Shown: piece by piece, positions 36,450 through 43,318 of the stretch
How the letters are laid out: the number at the start of each line of letters is the position of its first letter
Position numbering within the stretch: the first letter of the stretch is position 1
Assembly: GCF_002835465.1 (NCBI RefSeq)
Contig: NZ_PIZM01000003.1
Location: 1 to 43,318, forward strand
Length of the DNA stretch: 43,318 nt
DNA from: Psychromonas sp. psych-6C06
Lineage (GTDB): Bacteria; Pseudomonadota; Gammaproteobacteria; Enterobacterales; Psychromonadaceae
Reading direction: 5' to 3'
The notes under the pieces: generated by a model
Database searches by the model: none
Told to the model about the DNA's origin: nothing
The model's input: only the letters and a program-made list of their open reading frames with translations
Translations under genes and position numbers: made by a program

Positions 36450-37205
36450 ATGTCAGATGTATTTCACTTAGGTTTAACAAAAGCAATGTTAGATGGTGCA
36501 ACCGTTGCAATCGTACCGGGCGACCCTGAGCGAGTAAAACGAATTGCAGAGCTAATGGACAATGCAACCTTCCTTGCCAGTCATCGTGAATATACCAGCT
36601 ACCTTGCATACATTGATGGTAAAGCAGTAGTGGTTTGTTCTACCGGCATTGGCGGTCCATCTACCTCAATTGCAGTAGAAGAGTTAGCACAATTAGGTGT
36701 ACGCAGCTTCTTGCGCATCGGGACAACAGGCGCAATACAATCGCATATTAACCCCGGTGATGTCATTGTTACACAAGCAGCTGTTCGCCTTGATGGAGCG
36801 AGTTTACATTTTGCACCAATGGAATTTCCGGCAGTCGCAAACTTTGAAGCGACAACCGCAATGGTAGCGGCTTGTCGCGATGCTGGTATTGAGCCACATG
36901 TTGGTATAACGGCTTCTTCTGATACTTTTTATCCTGGCCAAGAACGATACGACACGGTATCTGGCCGAGTAACACGTCGCTTTAAAGGTTCGATGCAAGA
37001 GTGGCAAGATCTCGGTGTACTAAACTACGAAATGGAGTCCTCAACTCTGTTTACTATGTGTGCATCACAAGGTTGGAAAGCAGCTTGTGTGGCAGGGGTG
37101 ATTGTAAACCGCACCCAGCAGGAGATTCCGGATGAAGCAACTATGAAGAAAACCGAAGTGAATGCCATTGCCATTGTTGTGGCAGCCGCGAAAAAGATGC
37201 TTTAG
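36450..37205 (+). CDS. udp: uridine phosphorylase
   Basis: Phosphorolyses uridine to uracil and ribose-1-phosphate. 251 residues from the chosen start (E. coli 253). [62 protein letters not shown] and the substrate region [13 protein letters not shown] are diagnostic. In-frame ATGs lie upstream at 36366 and 36432; the ATG at 36450 with AAGGA 9 bases before it fits the family best. It completes the pyrimidine ribonucleoside branch. It follows the tkt terminator, so it is read either by leakage or from a local promoter that I cannot define. Confidence 0.96.
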   Translation: MSDVFHLGLTKAMLDGATVAIVPGDPERVKRIAELMDNATFLASHREYTSYLAYIDGKAVVVCSTGIGGPSTSIAVEELAQLGVRSFLRIGTTGAIQSHINPGDVIVTQAAVRLDGASLHFAPMEFPAVANFEATTAMVAACRDAGIEPHVGITASSDTFYPGQERYDTVSGRVTRRFKGSMQEWQDLGVLNYEMESSTLFTMCASQGWKAACVAGVIVNRTQQEIPDEATMKKTEVNAIAIVVAAAKKML

Positions 37206-37245
37206 ATAAGCAACTTAAAAATAGCCCTAATCAGTTAATAGCCAG

Positions 37246-38106
37246 TTATTGTGAAAATAAATTTCTAAACTGTTTAGGGCTCATCTGCTTTTTCACTTTA
37301 AAGTGGCGGTTAAAGTTAGAGATATTATTAAAACCGACCATATCAGCGATCACTGCAATGCTGGTATCACTATTCACCAACAACTCGCAGGCTTTTCCTA
37401 AGCGATACTCTGCTAAGTGTTGCGAAAATGAACTTAAAAAATGGCGTTCAAAAAGGCGTGATACGGTACTTTTACTGACATGAATATGGTTACATAAATC
37501 AACTAATTTAATATCATTGCGATAGTTTTTTTCAATATATAACGAAATTTTTTCTACCAGTTTTAACTCTTTATCTCCCTGCTCTTGTAAACCTTGCTGG
37601 TGATAGCTGTTTAAGCGTTTGCTCTGTGGCGACTCACTCAACAGTACCAGTATCTCAATAATATTTGCGACCGCTAAGGCAGGGCTAAGCCGCTGATGAT
37701 TAACTAATAATGAGAAGACCCGTTCGGATAACTCGCTACTAAATTGAATGCCCTGCAATGCTCCATCTAGCATCGCCTTTAATGGTTGCATCTCAGGAAA
37801 AGTATTTATTAAGCTATTCACCCAGCTCTGACTAAACCAAATAATATAGGTTTCGTTATCTGCATTTTCAGGGCAGTTTTCAAAAGTCACGGTGTGTGGC
37901 AGTTTAGGGCCATAAAGAGAAAGGTCGTTATGTTCAATCGGGCCAATATAATCCCCAACAAATTTTTGGCCACTAAAATTCCGATGTAAAGCCAGCTCAT
38001 ACTCAAAATGATAGTGCCAATCAAACTGAGAATCACAGCCATGATAATATTGAATTCGCCAACCAAAGTCAGGCTTATGACTGATTTTCTCAATGCTTGG
38101 TTTCAT
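37246..38106 (-). CDS. AraC-family transcriptional regulator
   Basis: 286 residues. The N-terminal half is a cupin-like effector domain (HYHFEYELALH, GPIEHNDLSLYGPKLPH). The C-terminal 100 residues hold the two helix-turn-helix motifs of the AraC family: LVDLCNHIHVSKSTVSRLFERHF and IAVIADMVGFNNISNFNRHF, the latter with the family signature. It is divergent from the MFS exporter gene with 119 bp between the starts, so it probably controls that gene and itself. The effector is unknown; AraC members with this cupin often respond to sugars. Confidence 0.93.
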   Translation of the reverse strand: MKPSIEKISHKPDFGWRIQYYHGCDSQFDWHYHFEYELALHRNFSGQKFVGDYIGPIEHNDLSLYGPKLPHTVTFENCPENADNETYIIWFSQSWVNSLINTFPEMQPLKAMLDGALQGIQFSSELSERVFSLLVNHQRLSPALAVANIIEILVLLSESPQSKRLNSYHQQGLQEQGDKELKLVEKISLYIEKNYRNDIKLVDLCNHIHVSKSTVSRLFERHFLSSFSQHLAEYRLGKACELLVNSDTSIAVIADMVGFNNISNFNRHFKVKKQMSPKQFRNLFSQ

Positions 38107-38225
38107 GAAAACTTCTTTTAATGGCTTAACAATGAAACAATAGTATCAGAAAATGGTGTTTATTTATCACTTGTCTGGCAATTAAGGCGTAACTTAGCAA
38201 GCAACAAAAACGCTGAGGAAACATC

Positions 38226-39422
38226 ATGTCATTTAAGGTCTTATTACGCCGACACCCATTAATCTATTTATGTGCCTGTTTATTTAATGGCTTTAGCTCG
38301 GCCTTTATCTCGCCACTGCTTAGCTTATACCTTATCGACGAGTTAAAAGTATCGCCGATTAGTATGGGTATCCTTATTGCAGTGATGATAATAAGTGGCG
38401 TTGCCGTTTCGCAATACTTTGCAAAAAAATCAGACCAAGGCGCAAGCCGAAAAGGCATTATTTTAATGGGCCAACTTGGCTTTGTGGTGTCGACGGTTAT
38501 TTTGGCGCTGACCCGTAATTATTATATTGCACTGGCTTCGGTTATCTTCTTTATGTCCTTTAGTGCCTGCTCATTACCGCAAATATTTGCCATGGGACGT
38601 AACTATGCCGATAAGTATTTAGGTGAAAAAGCGGTATTTTTTGTCACCATGATGCGTGCTTCGATTGCTGTTGCTTGGGTTGTTGCGCCACCCTTAGCAT
38701 TTTTAGTCAATGATCTGTTTGGATTTACACAAACCTTCCTGATTGCAGCGAGTTGTGGGGCGATGGTATTTATCATTGTTTTTGCAGGGCTACCCAACCT
38801 GCACCTTGAAGTTTCTAAACGCCCAGAGAAATTAGTGCGATGGCAACAGATTCCGGGTGTCCTATTCTTTTTACTGTGTATCTTTTTTGCCTTCAGCGCG
38901 AATAGTATGTACATCACCTCGATTAGCCTTTATGTCACCCAAGAGCTACAGTTCGCCTCTAAGTGGGCGGGATATTTTATGGGGATAGCGGCCTTTATTG
39001 AGATACCTATCATGCTCAGTGCCGGATATTTATCGCGCCGATTTGGCTCACAGCAGCTTATTTTTGTGGCTTGTATTAGTGGCCTTATTTTCCATGGTGG
39101 CTTATTAATCGCCACTGCGCCGTGGCAGTTTATGGTTTTGCAGCTGTTTAATGGCTTGTTTATTGGCATTAATGCCTGTTTAGGTATGGTCGTAGTGCAA
39201 GACCTGATGAAAAAACAGATGGGCCTCGCATCCACGCTATTTAGCAATAGCCAAATGTTAAGCATATTACTGAGCAGTTTAATGGTTGGTTTGATTGCAC
39301 AATACTTTAGTTATTACGCTATTTTTATTGTTTCATCTGCATTTTGTGCCATGGCTATCCTATTTTTAGTCTTAGCTGAAAAACAGATAACTTCAGCCGA
39401 TAACAGTGAAGCTTATCCCTAA
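38226..39422 (+). CDS. MFS transporter, sugar-efflux (Set) type
   Basis: 398 residues with twelve predicted membrane helices. It resembles the sugar-efflux transporter family (SetA/SetB): N-terminal FNGFSSAFISPLLSLYLIDE, ISGVAVSQYFAKKSD in the helix 2-3 loop, and LFNGLFIGINACLGMVVVQDL in the second half. Such proteins export sugars or analogues and relieve sugar-phosphate stress. Substrate cannot be assigned; a drug or other metabolite is possible. Paired with the divergent AraC gene. The start follows GAGGAAAC. Confidence 0.85.
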   Translation: MSFKVLLRRHPLIYLCACLFNGFSSAFISPLLSLYLIDELKVSPISMGILIAVMIISGVAVSQYFAKKSDQGASRKGIILMGQLGFVVSTVILALTRNYYIALASVIFFMSFSACSLPQIFAMGRNYADKYLGEKAVFFVTMMRASIAVAWVVAPPLAFLVNDLFGFTQTFLIAASCGAMVFIIVFAGLPNLHLEVSKRPEKLVRWQQIPGVLFFLLCIFFAFSANSMYITSISLYVTQELQFASKWAGYFMGIAAFIEIPIMLSAGYLSRRFGSQQLIFVACISGLIFHGGLLIATAPWQFMVLQLFNGLFIGINACLGMVVVQDLMKKQMGLASTLFSNSQMLSILLSSLMVGLIAQYFSYYAIFIVSSAFCAMAILFLVLAEKQITSADNSEAYP

Positions 39423-39512
39423 TAGGCACTTGAGTATTGCTTTAAGAAAAAATAGCTATTATCGGCCTTCTGAAAAACGCTACAATGTCTTTTTTCGTTT
39501 TGATGAAAGCCG

Positions 39513-41753
39513 ATGACTAAAGCAATAATTTGCCGTGTCGCATTAGCGATTCCACTACATAAAGCATTTGATTACTTATTACCTGACTACCTAGCAGAAA
39601 AACTCAGTATGCCAGAAGCGCAGTTAGTCGGCTGCCGAGTACGTGTGCCCTTTGGTGGGAAACGACAAATGGTAGGCGTGATTTGTGAGGTAAATCCAAC
39701 GCTTGATTACGATATCGAGAAACTAAAAAAAGTCACCCAACTGATTGATCAACAACCACTATTAAGCGACAAGCTTTGGTCATTACTGCGTTGGGCTGCG
39801 TTTTATTATCAACACCCCTTTGGCGATGTTTACCAACAAGCGATTCCTACCGCCCTTCGCCAGGGCAAAGAGGCGACCTTTAAAGGCAGTGAACATTGGC
39901 AACGTACAGCGAGTGATATCGACCTTGATGAGCTAAAGCGCGCTAAAAAACAACATCAAGCATTGACGTTATTGGGCGACCAATGTTTATCCACCAGCGA
40001 TTTAAAAGTTCAAGGTATTACGCGTGTTACGCTGAAGGCATTGCACGATAAAGGCATTATAGAGACGTTGGATAAACAGCCGAAGGTGAACTTAAGCTGG
40101 GCAGATAATTTTACAGAGAGCAACGAAAAACCTAATTTAACTTCTGAGCAAGCGCTAGCCATCACATCCGTGAATCAACAAAACGATACTTTTAACTGTT
40201 TCTTGTTAGAGGGGATAACAGGGAGTGGTAAAACCGAGGTTTATCTTAATATTATTAAACCCATTTTACAGCAGGGTAAGCAAGTATTAGTGATTGTCCC
40301 TGAAATTGGCCTCACCCCACAAACGATACAGCGCTTTCAAGATCGCTTTAATGTGCCTGTTTTTCTTAAACATTCAGCGCTTAACTCACGTGAACAATTG
40401 GACAGTTGGTGTCATGCCAAAATGGGTAGCGCCGCTATTATCATTGGTACGCGCAGTGCTATTTTTAGTGACTTTAAAGATCTCGGGTTAATTATTTTAG
40501 ATGAAGAGCATGATGCCTCTTTTAAACAGCAGGATGGGTTTCGTTACCATGCGCGTGACTTTGCGATAAAACGCGCTCATGTTGAACAGGTCCCCATTTT
40601 ATTAGGCTCCGCAACGCCCGCTTTTGAAACCCTGCACAATGCCTTACAAGGGAAATATCAGCACCTGCATCTGACGCAGCGTCCTGGTAATGCCAAGCCA
40701 CCAAGCAGTAGTTTAATTAATCTAGCCGGTTTACCGCTTCAATCAGGGCTATCGCCACAATTAATTGAATTAATGACTAAACATCTTGAGAAAAACAATC
40801 AGGTAATTCTGTTTCTTAATCGTCGTGGGTATGCCCCTGTTTTAATGTGTCATGAGTGTGGTTGGCTAGTAAAATGTGGTCGCTGTGATGCGTTTTATAC
40901 CTACCATAAATCCGCAAACTACCTGCACTGCCACCACTGTGCATCAACACACCCTATTCCACATCAATGCCATGATTGTGGTTCAACACAACTGATGTCA
41001 ACCGGGGTGGGTACAGAGCAGTTAGAGGAAACATTAAAACAACTTTTTCCGCAATATCCAACAGTACGCATTGATCGCGATAATACCCGCAAGAAAGAGA
41101 GTTTTAATCAATATTTAACCGATATTAACAACGGTAAATACAAAATATTGTTAGGCACGCAAATGCTCGCTAAAGGACATCATTTCCCCGATGTCACACT
41201 GGTGGCATTAATTGATGTCGACGGTGCGCTATTTTGTAATGACTATCGCGCAAGTGAACGTTTAGCACAACTTTACACACAGGTATCGGGTCGTGCTGGT
41301 CGTGCTGAAAAACGTGGGCAAGTGTTATTACAAACCCATCACCCTGAGCATAGTTTACTGCAAGAGTTAGTAAATAGTGGTTATAGCGAATTTTCACGTC
41401 ATGCATTAACCGAACGTCAACTTGCGCAACTGCCACCTTACTCTTTCCAAGCGTTATTACGCGCGGAATCTGAAAACGCTACTTTAGCGGAAAGTTTTTT
41501 AGGTTTGTGTAAGCAGATTATTGAACAGATTAGCTCACTTAATAAAATAGAGACACGTCTATTTGTATTAGGTCCGATACCTGCTTCAATGGAGCGACGC
41601 GCCGGAAAATATCGCTTTCAACTATTATTACAAGCAGATAACCGCGCTTTAATCAGTAATACGTTACAGCAAGCATTACCTGCATTAGATAAATTGCCCG
41701 AAGGGCGAAAGGTAAGATGGTCAATCGATGTTGATCCGATTGATTTTGTTTGA
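39513..41753 (+). CDS. priA: PriA primosomal replication restart helicase
   Basis: Reloads the replisome at stalled forks. 746 residues (E. coli 732). N-terminal DNA-binding domain, Walker A GITGSGKT (234-241), the DEAH-box variant DEEH (330-333), and four zinc-binding cysteine pairs (C446/C449, C455/C458, C473/C476, C486/C489). YRASERLAQLYTQVSGRAGR is helicase motif V-VI. In E. coli it is divergent from rpmE and followed by cytR, ftsN and hslVU; here rpmE is 20.7 kb away and repeats plus a transposase follow. Confidence 0.97.
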   Translation: MTKAIICRVALAIPLHKAFDYLLPDYLAEKLSMPEAQLVGCRVRVPFGGKRQMVGVICEVNPTLDYDIEKLKKVTQLIDQQPLLSDKLWSLLRWAAFYYQHPFGDVYQQAIPTALRQGKEATFKGSEHWQRTASDIDLDELKRAKKQHQALTLLGDQCLSTSDLKVQGITRVTLKALHDKGIIETLDKQPKVNLSWADNFTESNEKPNLTSEQALAITSVNQQNDTFNCFLLEGITGSGKTEVYLNIIKPILQQGKQVLVIVPEIGLTPQTIQRFQDRFNVPVFLKHSALNSREQLDSWCHAKMGSAAIIIGTRSAIFSDFKDLGLIILDEEHDASFKQQDGFRYHARDFAIKRAHVEQVPILLGSATPAFETLHNALQGKYQHLHLTQRPGNAKPPSSSLINLAGLPLQSGLSPQLIELMTKHLEKNNQVILFLNRRGYAPVLMCHECGWLVKCGRCDAFYTYHKSANYLHCHHCASTHPIPHQCHDCGSTQLMSTGVGTEQLEETLKQLFPQYPTVRIDRDNTRKKESFNQYLTDINNGKYKILLGTQMLAKGHHFPDVTLVALIDVDGALFCNDYRASERLAQLYTQVSGRAGRAEKRGQVLLQTHHPEHSLLQELVNSGYSEFSRHALTERQLAQLPPYSFQALLRAESENATLAESFLGLCKQIIEQISSLNKIETRLFVLGPIPASMERRAGKYRFQLLLQADNRALISNTLQQALPALDKLPEGRKVRWSIDVDPIDFV

Positions 41754-41779
41754 TAGTGTGTCCAGATCTTTCATTATCT

Positions 41780-41884
41780 GAATACCTCATTCGTCTGCAC
41801 TCATCCTGTCGGTAGTTAAACTTACTTTGCAGTGGTTTCGCCTTATCGGCGACATTACTTTCTCTCAACAGCAAGAGAAAGTAA
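41780..41884. repeat. intergenic repeat, uninterrupted copy (2a)
   Basis: Shares a run of matching blocks with 42249-42518: TTCGTCTGC, TCATCC, TTAAACTTA, GGTTTC, CCTTATCGGCGAC and ACTTTCTCTC, in order. It ends in a perfect 11-bp hairpin, TTACTTTCTCT (41855-41865) with AGAGAAAGTAA (41874-41884). It lies 26 bp past priA and could help end its transcript. Non-coding. Confidence 0.75.
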
Positions 41885-41899
41885 GCAAAGAGTGCCGTT

Positions 41900-42041
41900 C
41901 CGAAACGTTTTTGTCTTGCTAAATAAATTCCTTTATACGCACCAGATCGGACCGCACATCCATGTGCGGAACCGAATTTAGTCGAGGCATCCATGCCTCA
42001 ACTTGCTAAAGAAATTGATTTATCAAGAAAAACGTAAACGG
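41900..42041. repeat. nested palindrome: long imperfect inverted repeat with two small hairpins
   Basis: Arms of about 35 bp (41900-41935 and 42007-42041) are imperfect inverted copies (AAACGTTTTT..TTGCTAAATAAATT against AATTGATTTATCAAGAAAAACG). Between them lie two perfect hairpins with the same CC loop: CCGCACAT/ATGTGCGG (41952-41969) and GAGGCAT/ATGCCTC (41984-41999). No reading frame is credible. The next 200 bp to 42249 (including a T/C-rich stretch at 42150-42175) show nothing I can name. Confidence 0.7.
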
Positions 42042-42248
42042 AAACTTTGTTTATCCGTATTGAGCTTTTATACCGGAAATGATTCTAGGTTTTACTATTT
42101 GAAAGTGCGTTATGTGCAATCAGGACGTGCAAATCAGAAAATGTAGGGGTGGCCTTTCTTTTGTTTCTTTTCTTTCGGCCATTCAAAGAGCATGCTTATT
42201 TATCCTTCGAAACATGTTTCGAGTCTAAAACGCTTACTCGCCAAGGGC

Positions 42249-42518
42249 GAAATACTTACTGTTCGTCTGCGGTCATCCAGTCGATATTTAAACTTAAAAT
42301 ACAGAGGTTTCACCTTATCGGCGACCTTATACCAACTCCACTAAATAACTGATCAATCTTACTGGTTAAAAGAAGCTATTTCAGCGTTAAAAATTTCGCA
42401 AAGGAAACAACCATTTGCATCAATTTTCGCCTTGAACTAACTCCTTTTTCCTGCGTAATATTTGATCACTATATTAGCGGAATTGGTATTACTTTCTCTC
42501 ACCAGCAAGAAAAAGTAA
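42249..42518. repeat. intergenic repeat, copy 2b, split by a MITE
   Basis: Second copy of the repeat at 41780-41884. After CCTTATCGGCGACC the match stops at 42326 and resumes with ACTTTCTCTC at 42491. The gap is exactly the MITE-like element C. The distal hairpin has decayed (ACTTTCTCT against AAGAAAAAGT). Confidence 0.75.
42330..42488. mobile_element. MITE-like element, copy C, with TTA target duplication
   Basis: 159 bp between inverted ends TACCAACTCC and GGAATTGGTA, flanked by TTA on both sides (42327-42329, 42489-42491). The unoccupied site is seen once as TTA at 41855-41857 in copy 2a. The right 60 bp match the left end of element A (4072) in inverted form. There is no internal coding capacity, so movement would need a transposase supplied elsewhere. 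Confidence 0.8.
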
Positions 42519-42592
42519 TAGCAAATGAAGAAGCGAAACATAACCCACTTTTTTAATTCTGTTTAAGTACCCCATTAACTTTTGTTGCTTAT

Positions 42593-42931
42593 CTATTCAC
42601 TACATGGGCAGCTTACAGGCGCAAGATACTTGAGCTTATTTTGGCTAAACTGCTCAAATACAAACGACAGTTTTTCATTAATATAATTAACAAAGTCTAT
42701 TTTATTATTAGCCAAACTAATTTGCTCACATTCAAATAACCAACCACCACAGCCATAGCCAACTAGTGGAAGCTCTTCAGGAGGAATAGAAGGATCTTCA
42801 GAAATCTCGATTATTAATGAATTATTTTTCGACTGTAAATACCACGAATATCCATGTACTCTTCCACGGGCTTTCGACTGTGTGTCAAACAGTAAATTCC
42901 CATACCAATTTTCACCTGATAACTGAATCAT
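42593..42931 (-). CDS. small hypothetical protein
   Basis: 112 residues from the ATG at 42931, which has AGAGG 9 bases upstream; a longer frame to 42958 lacks this. Sequence: an N-terminal beta-rich region (MIQLSGENWYGNLLFDTQS, VHGYSWYLQSKNNSLIIEIS), a proline/glutamate stretch (EDPSIPPEELPLVGYGCGGW), and an amphipathic helix ending in a cysteine pair (SCPCSE). No signal peptide or membrane segment. Family unknown. It stands isolated between repeats and the putative IS110 element, which suggests an accessory gene. Confidence 0.7.
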   Translation of the reverse strand: MIQLSGENWYGNLLFDTQSKARGRVHGYSWYLQSKNNSLIIEISEDPSIPPEELPLVGYGCGGWLFECEQISLANNKIDFVNYINEKLSFVFEQFSQNKLKYLAPVSCPCSE

Positions 42932-43056
42932 ACAATAAACCTCTAAAACAACTAACACCTGTTAAACTACGAAAATGGCTGGTTATAATCACCAAGCGAT
43001 AGCAACTGTTAATTTTCTCTTAAATAACTTGTATGGATAATTACCCCACCCAATAG

Positions 43057-43249
43057 TTACCTTTTAAACCCGTTTAGGTAAAGTGAGGCCCAAGCTTTGG
43101 CTGCAACCAAAGCCTTCTTATACAACAGTTCGGTAAATTGCAGGCTCCTCATTTGAGAGACCGTTAACAAGTGAGAACGTTGTATAGGACTCCAAGCATT
43201 AAACTCGAATAGTCAACTGGGCCTCGAGCCCGAATAGCAAGGCGGAGTC
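43057..43249 (+). ncRNA. chain of hairpins upstream of the IS110-like transposase: candidate bridge RNA
   Basis: Successive stems fill the 200 bp before the transposase ATG. TTACCT/AGGTAA lies at 43057-43081; GCTTTGG/CCAAAGC at 43094-43113. A large stem-loop has TATACAAC-A-GTTC (43119-43131) paired with GAACGTTGTATA (43175-43186) around about 43 nt. A second large stem-loop has GACTCC (43188-43193) with GGAGTC (43244-43249) around 50 nt holding GGGC/GCCC and two CGAATAG repeats. A 5' hairpin followed by two large internal-loop hairpins is the layout of IS110 bridge RNA (target- and donor-binding loops). Assignment is inference. Confidence 0.5.
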
Positions 43250-43257
43250 AGCTTATT

Positions 43258-43318
43258 ATGAATTGCACAAACAATCAAAAAGAAATCACCATCGGTGTCG
43301 ACACGAAGCACAGCGGAG
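43258..43318 (+). CDS. start of a probable IS110-family transposase (cut by window edge)
   Basis: Only 20 codons are visible: MNCTNNQKEITIGVDTKHSG. The I-G-V-D-T stretch near the N-terminus fits the first strand and first catalytic aspartate of the RuvC-like DEDD domain in IS110 transposases, which begins within the first 20 residues. AAGGCGGAG lies upstream as ribosome site. The long structured non-coding left end favours the IS110 group. The assignment is moderate because so little of the protein is present. Confidence 0.55.
   Translation, partial: MNCTNNQKEITIGVDTKHSG

Noticed and set aside
42149-42352. 67-codon plus-strand frame beginning MAFLLFLFF
   Set aside because: It runs through a T/C-rich stretch, repeat copy 2b and the end of the MITE; no ribosome site and no conserved features.
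1-43318. tRNA genes, CRISPR arrays, toxin-antitoxin pairs, prophage genes
   Set aside because: I looked for these and saw no cloverleaf-like sequences, no regularly spaced repeats with spacers, and no phage-type proteins.

Overview
This window looks like chromosomal DNA from a marine gammaproteobacterium. The protein set (Mpl-UbiX pair, family II pyrophosphatase, RsmJ, AbgT transporter, NutA-like surface nucleotidase, Tsx/OmpK-like channel, fused carboxyltransferase-biotin carboxylase) and the moderately AT-rich, repeat-studded intergenic DNA fit a Psychromonas-like member of the Alteromonadales/Vibrionales. The genus is inference from gene content only.

Layout. 1-504: promoter and leader of an rRNA operon that runs leftward out of the window. 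Two sigma70-type promoters and a boxA are visible, but no 16S sequence is present. 505-20308 is almost entirely minus strand: ubiX-mpl, ppaC, a small secreted protein, rsmJ behind a 1060-residue PBP-PAS-PAS-GGDEF-EAL sensor, a 1520-residue fused acyl-CoA carboxylase, a short malic enzyme, a secreted thermonuclease with a GT-C-like membrane protein, an AbgT transporter, rpmE, and a zinc-ribbon/HTH protein of unknown role. 20473-37205 is plus strand and mostly devoted to nucleotides and nucleosides: a lipoprotein, a nutA/ushA-type 5'-nucleotidase, a chemoreceptor, then tal-nupC-deoC-deoB-deoD-tsx-deoA-(YgjV-like)-cdd, and tkt-udp. 37246-39422 is a divergent AraC regulator/sugar-efflux-type MFS pair. 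priA follows. After priA come repeats, a small hypothetical gene, and at the right edge the start of a probable IS110-family transposase preceded by a run of RNA-like hairpins.

How the genes work together. NutA would strip phosphate from external nucleotides. The Tsx-like channel and NupC would bring nucleosides in. DeoA, DeoD, Udp and Cdd would release bases and pentose-1-phosphates. DeoB and DeoC would convert these to ribose-5-phosphate, or to glyceraldehyde-3-phosphate plus acetaldehyde. Transketolase and transaldolase would send the ribose part into central metabolism. nutA, tal and tkt share an unusually exact promoter layout: an ATTTTGTAA box, 44 bp later a CRP-like site starting TCGATC, and 36 bp later a -10. 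This points to one regulon. In E. coli rpmE and priA are divergent neighbours and priA is followed by cytR. Here the nucleoside region sits between rpmE and priA, and repeats plus the putative IS110 element lie where cytR would be expected.

The most interesting signals are the shared three-part promoter, a possible IS110 bridge RNA at the right edge, a structured leader in front of tal, a mobile repeat with both filled and empty sites in the window, and the carboxylase with its uncommon domain order.
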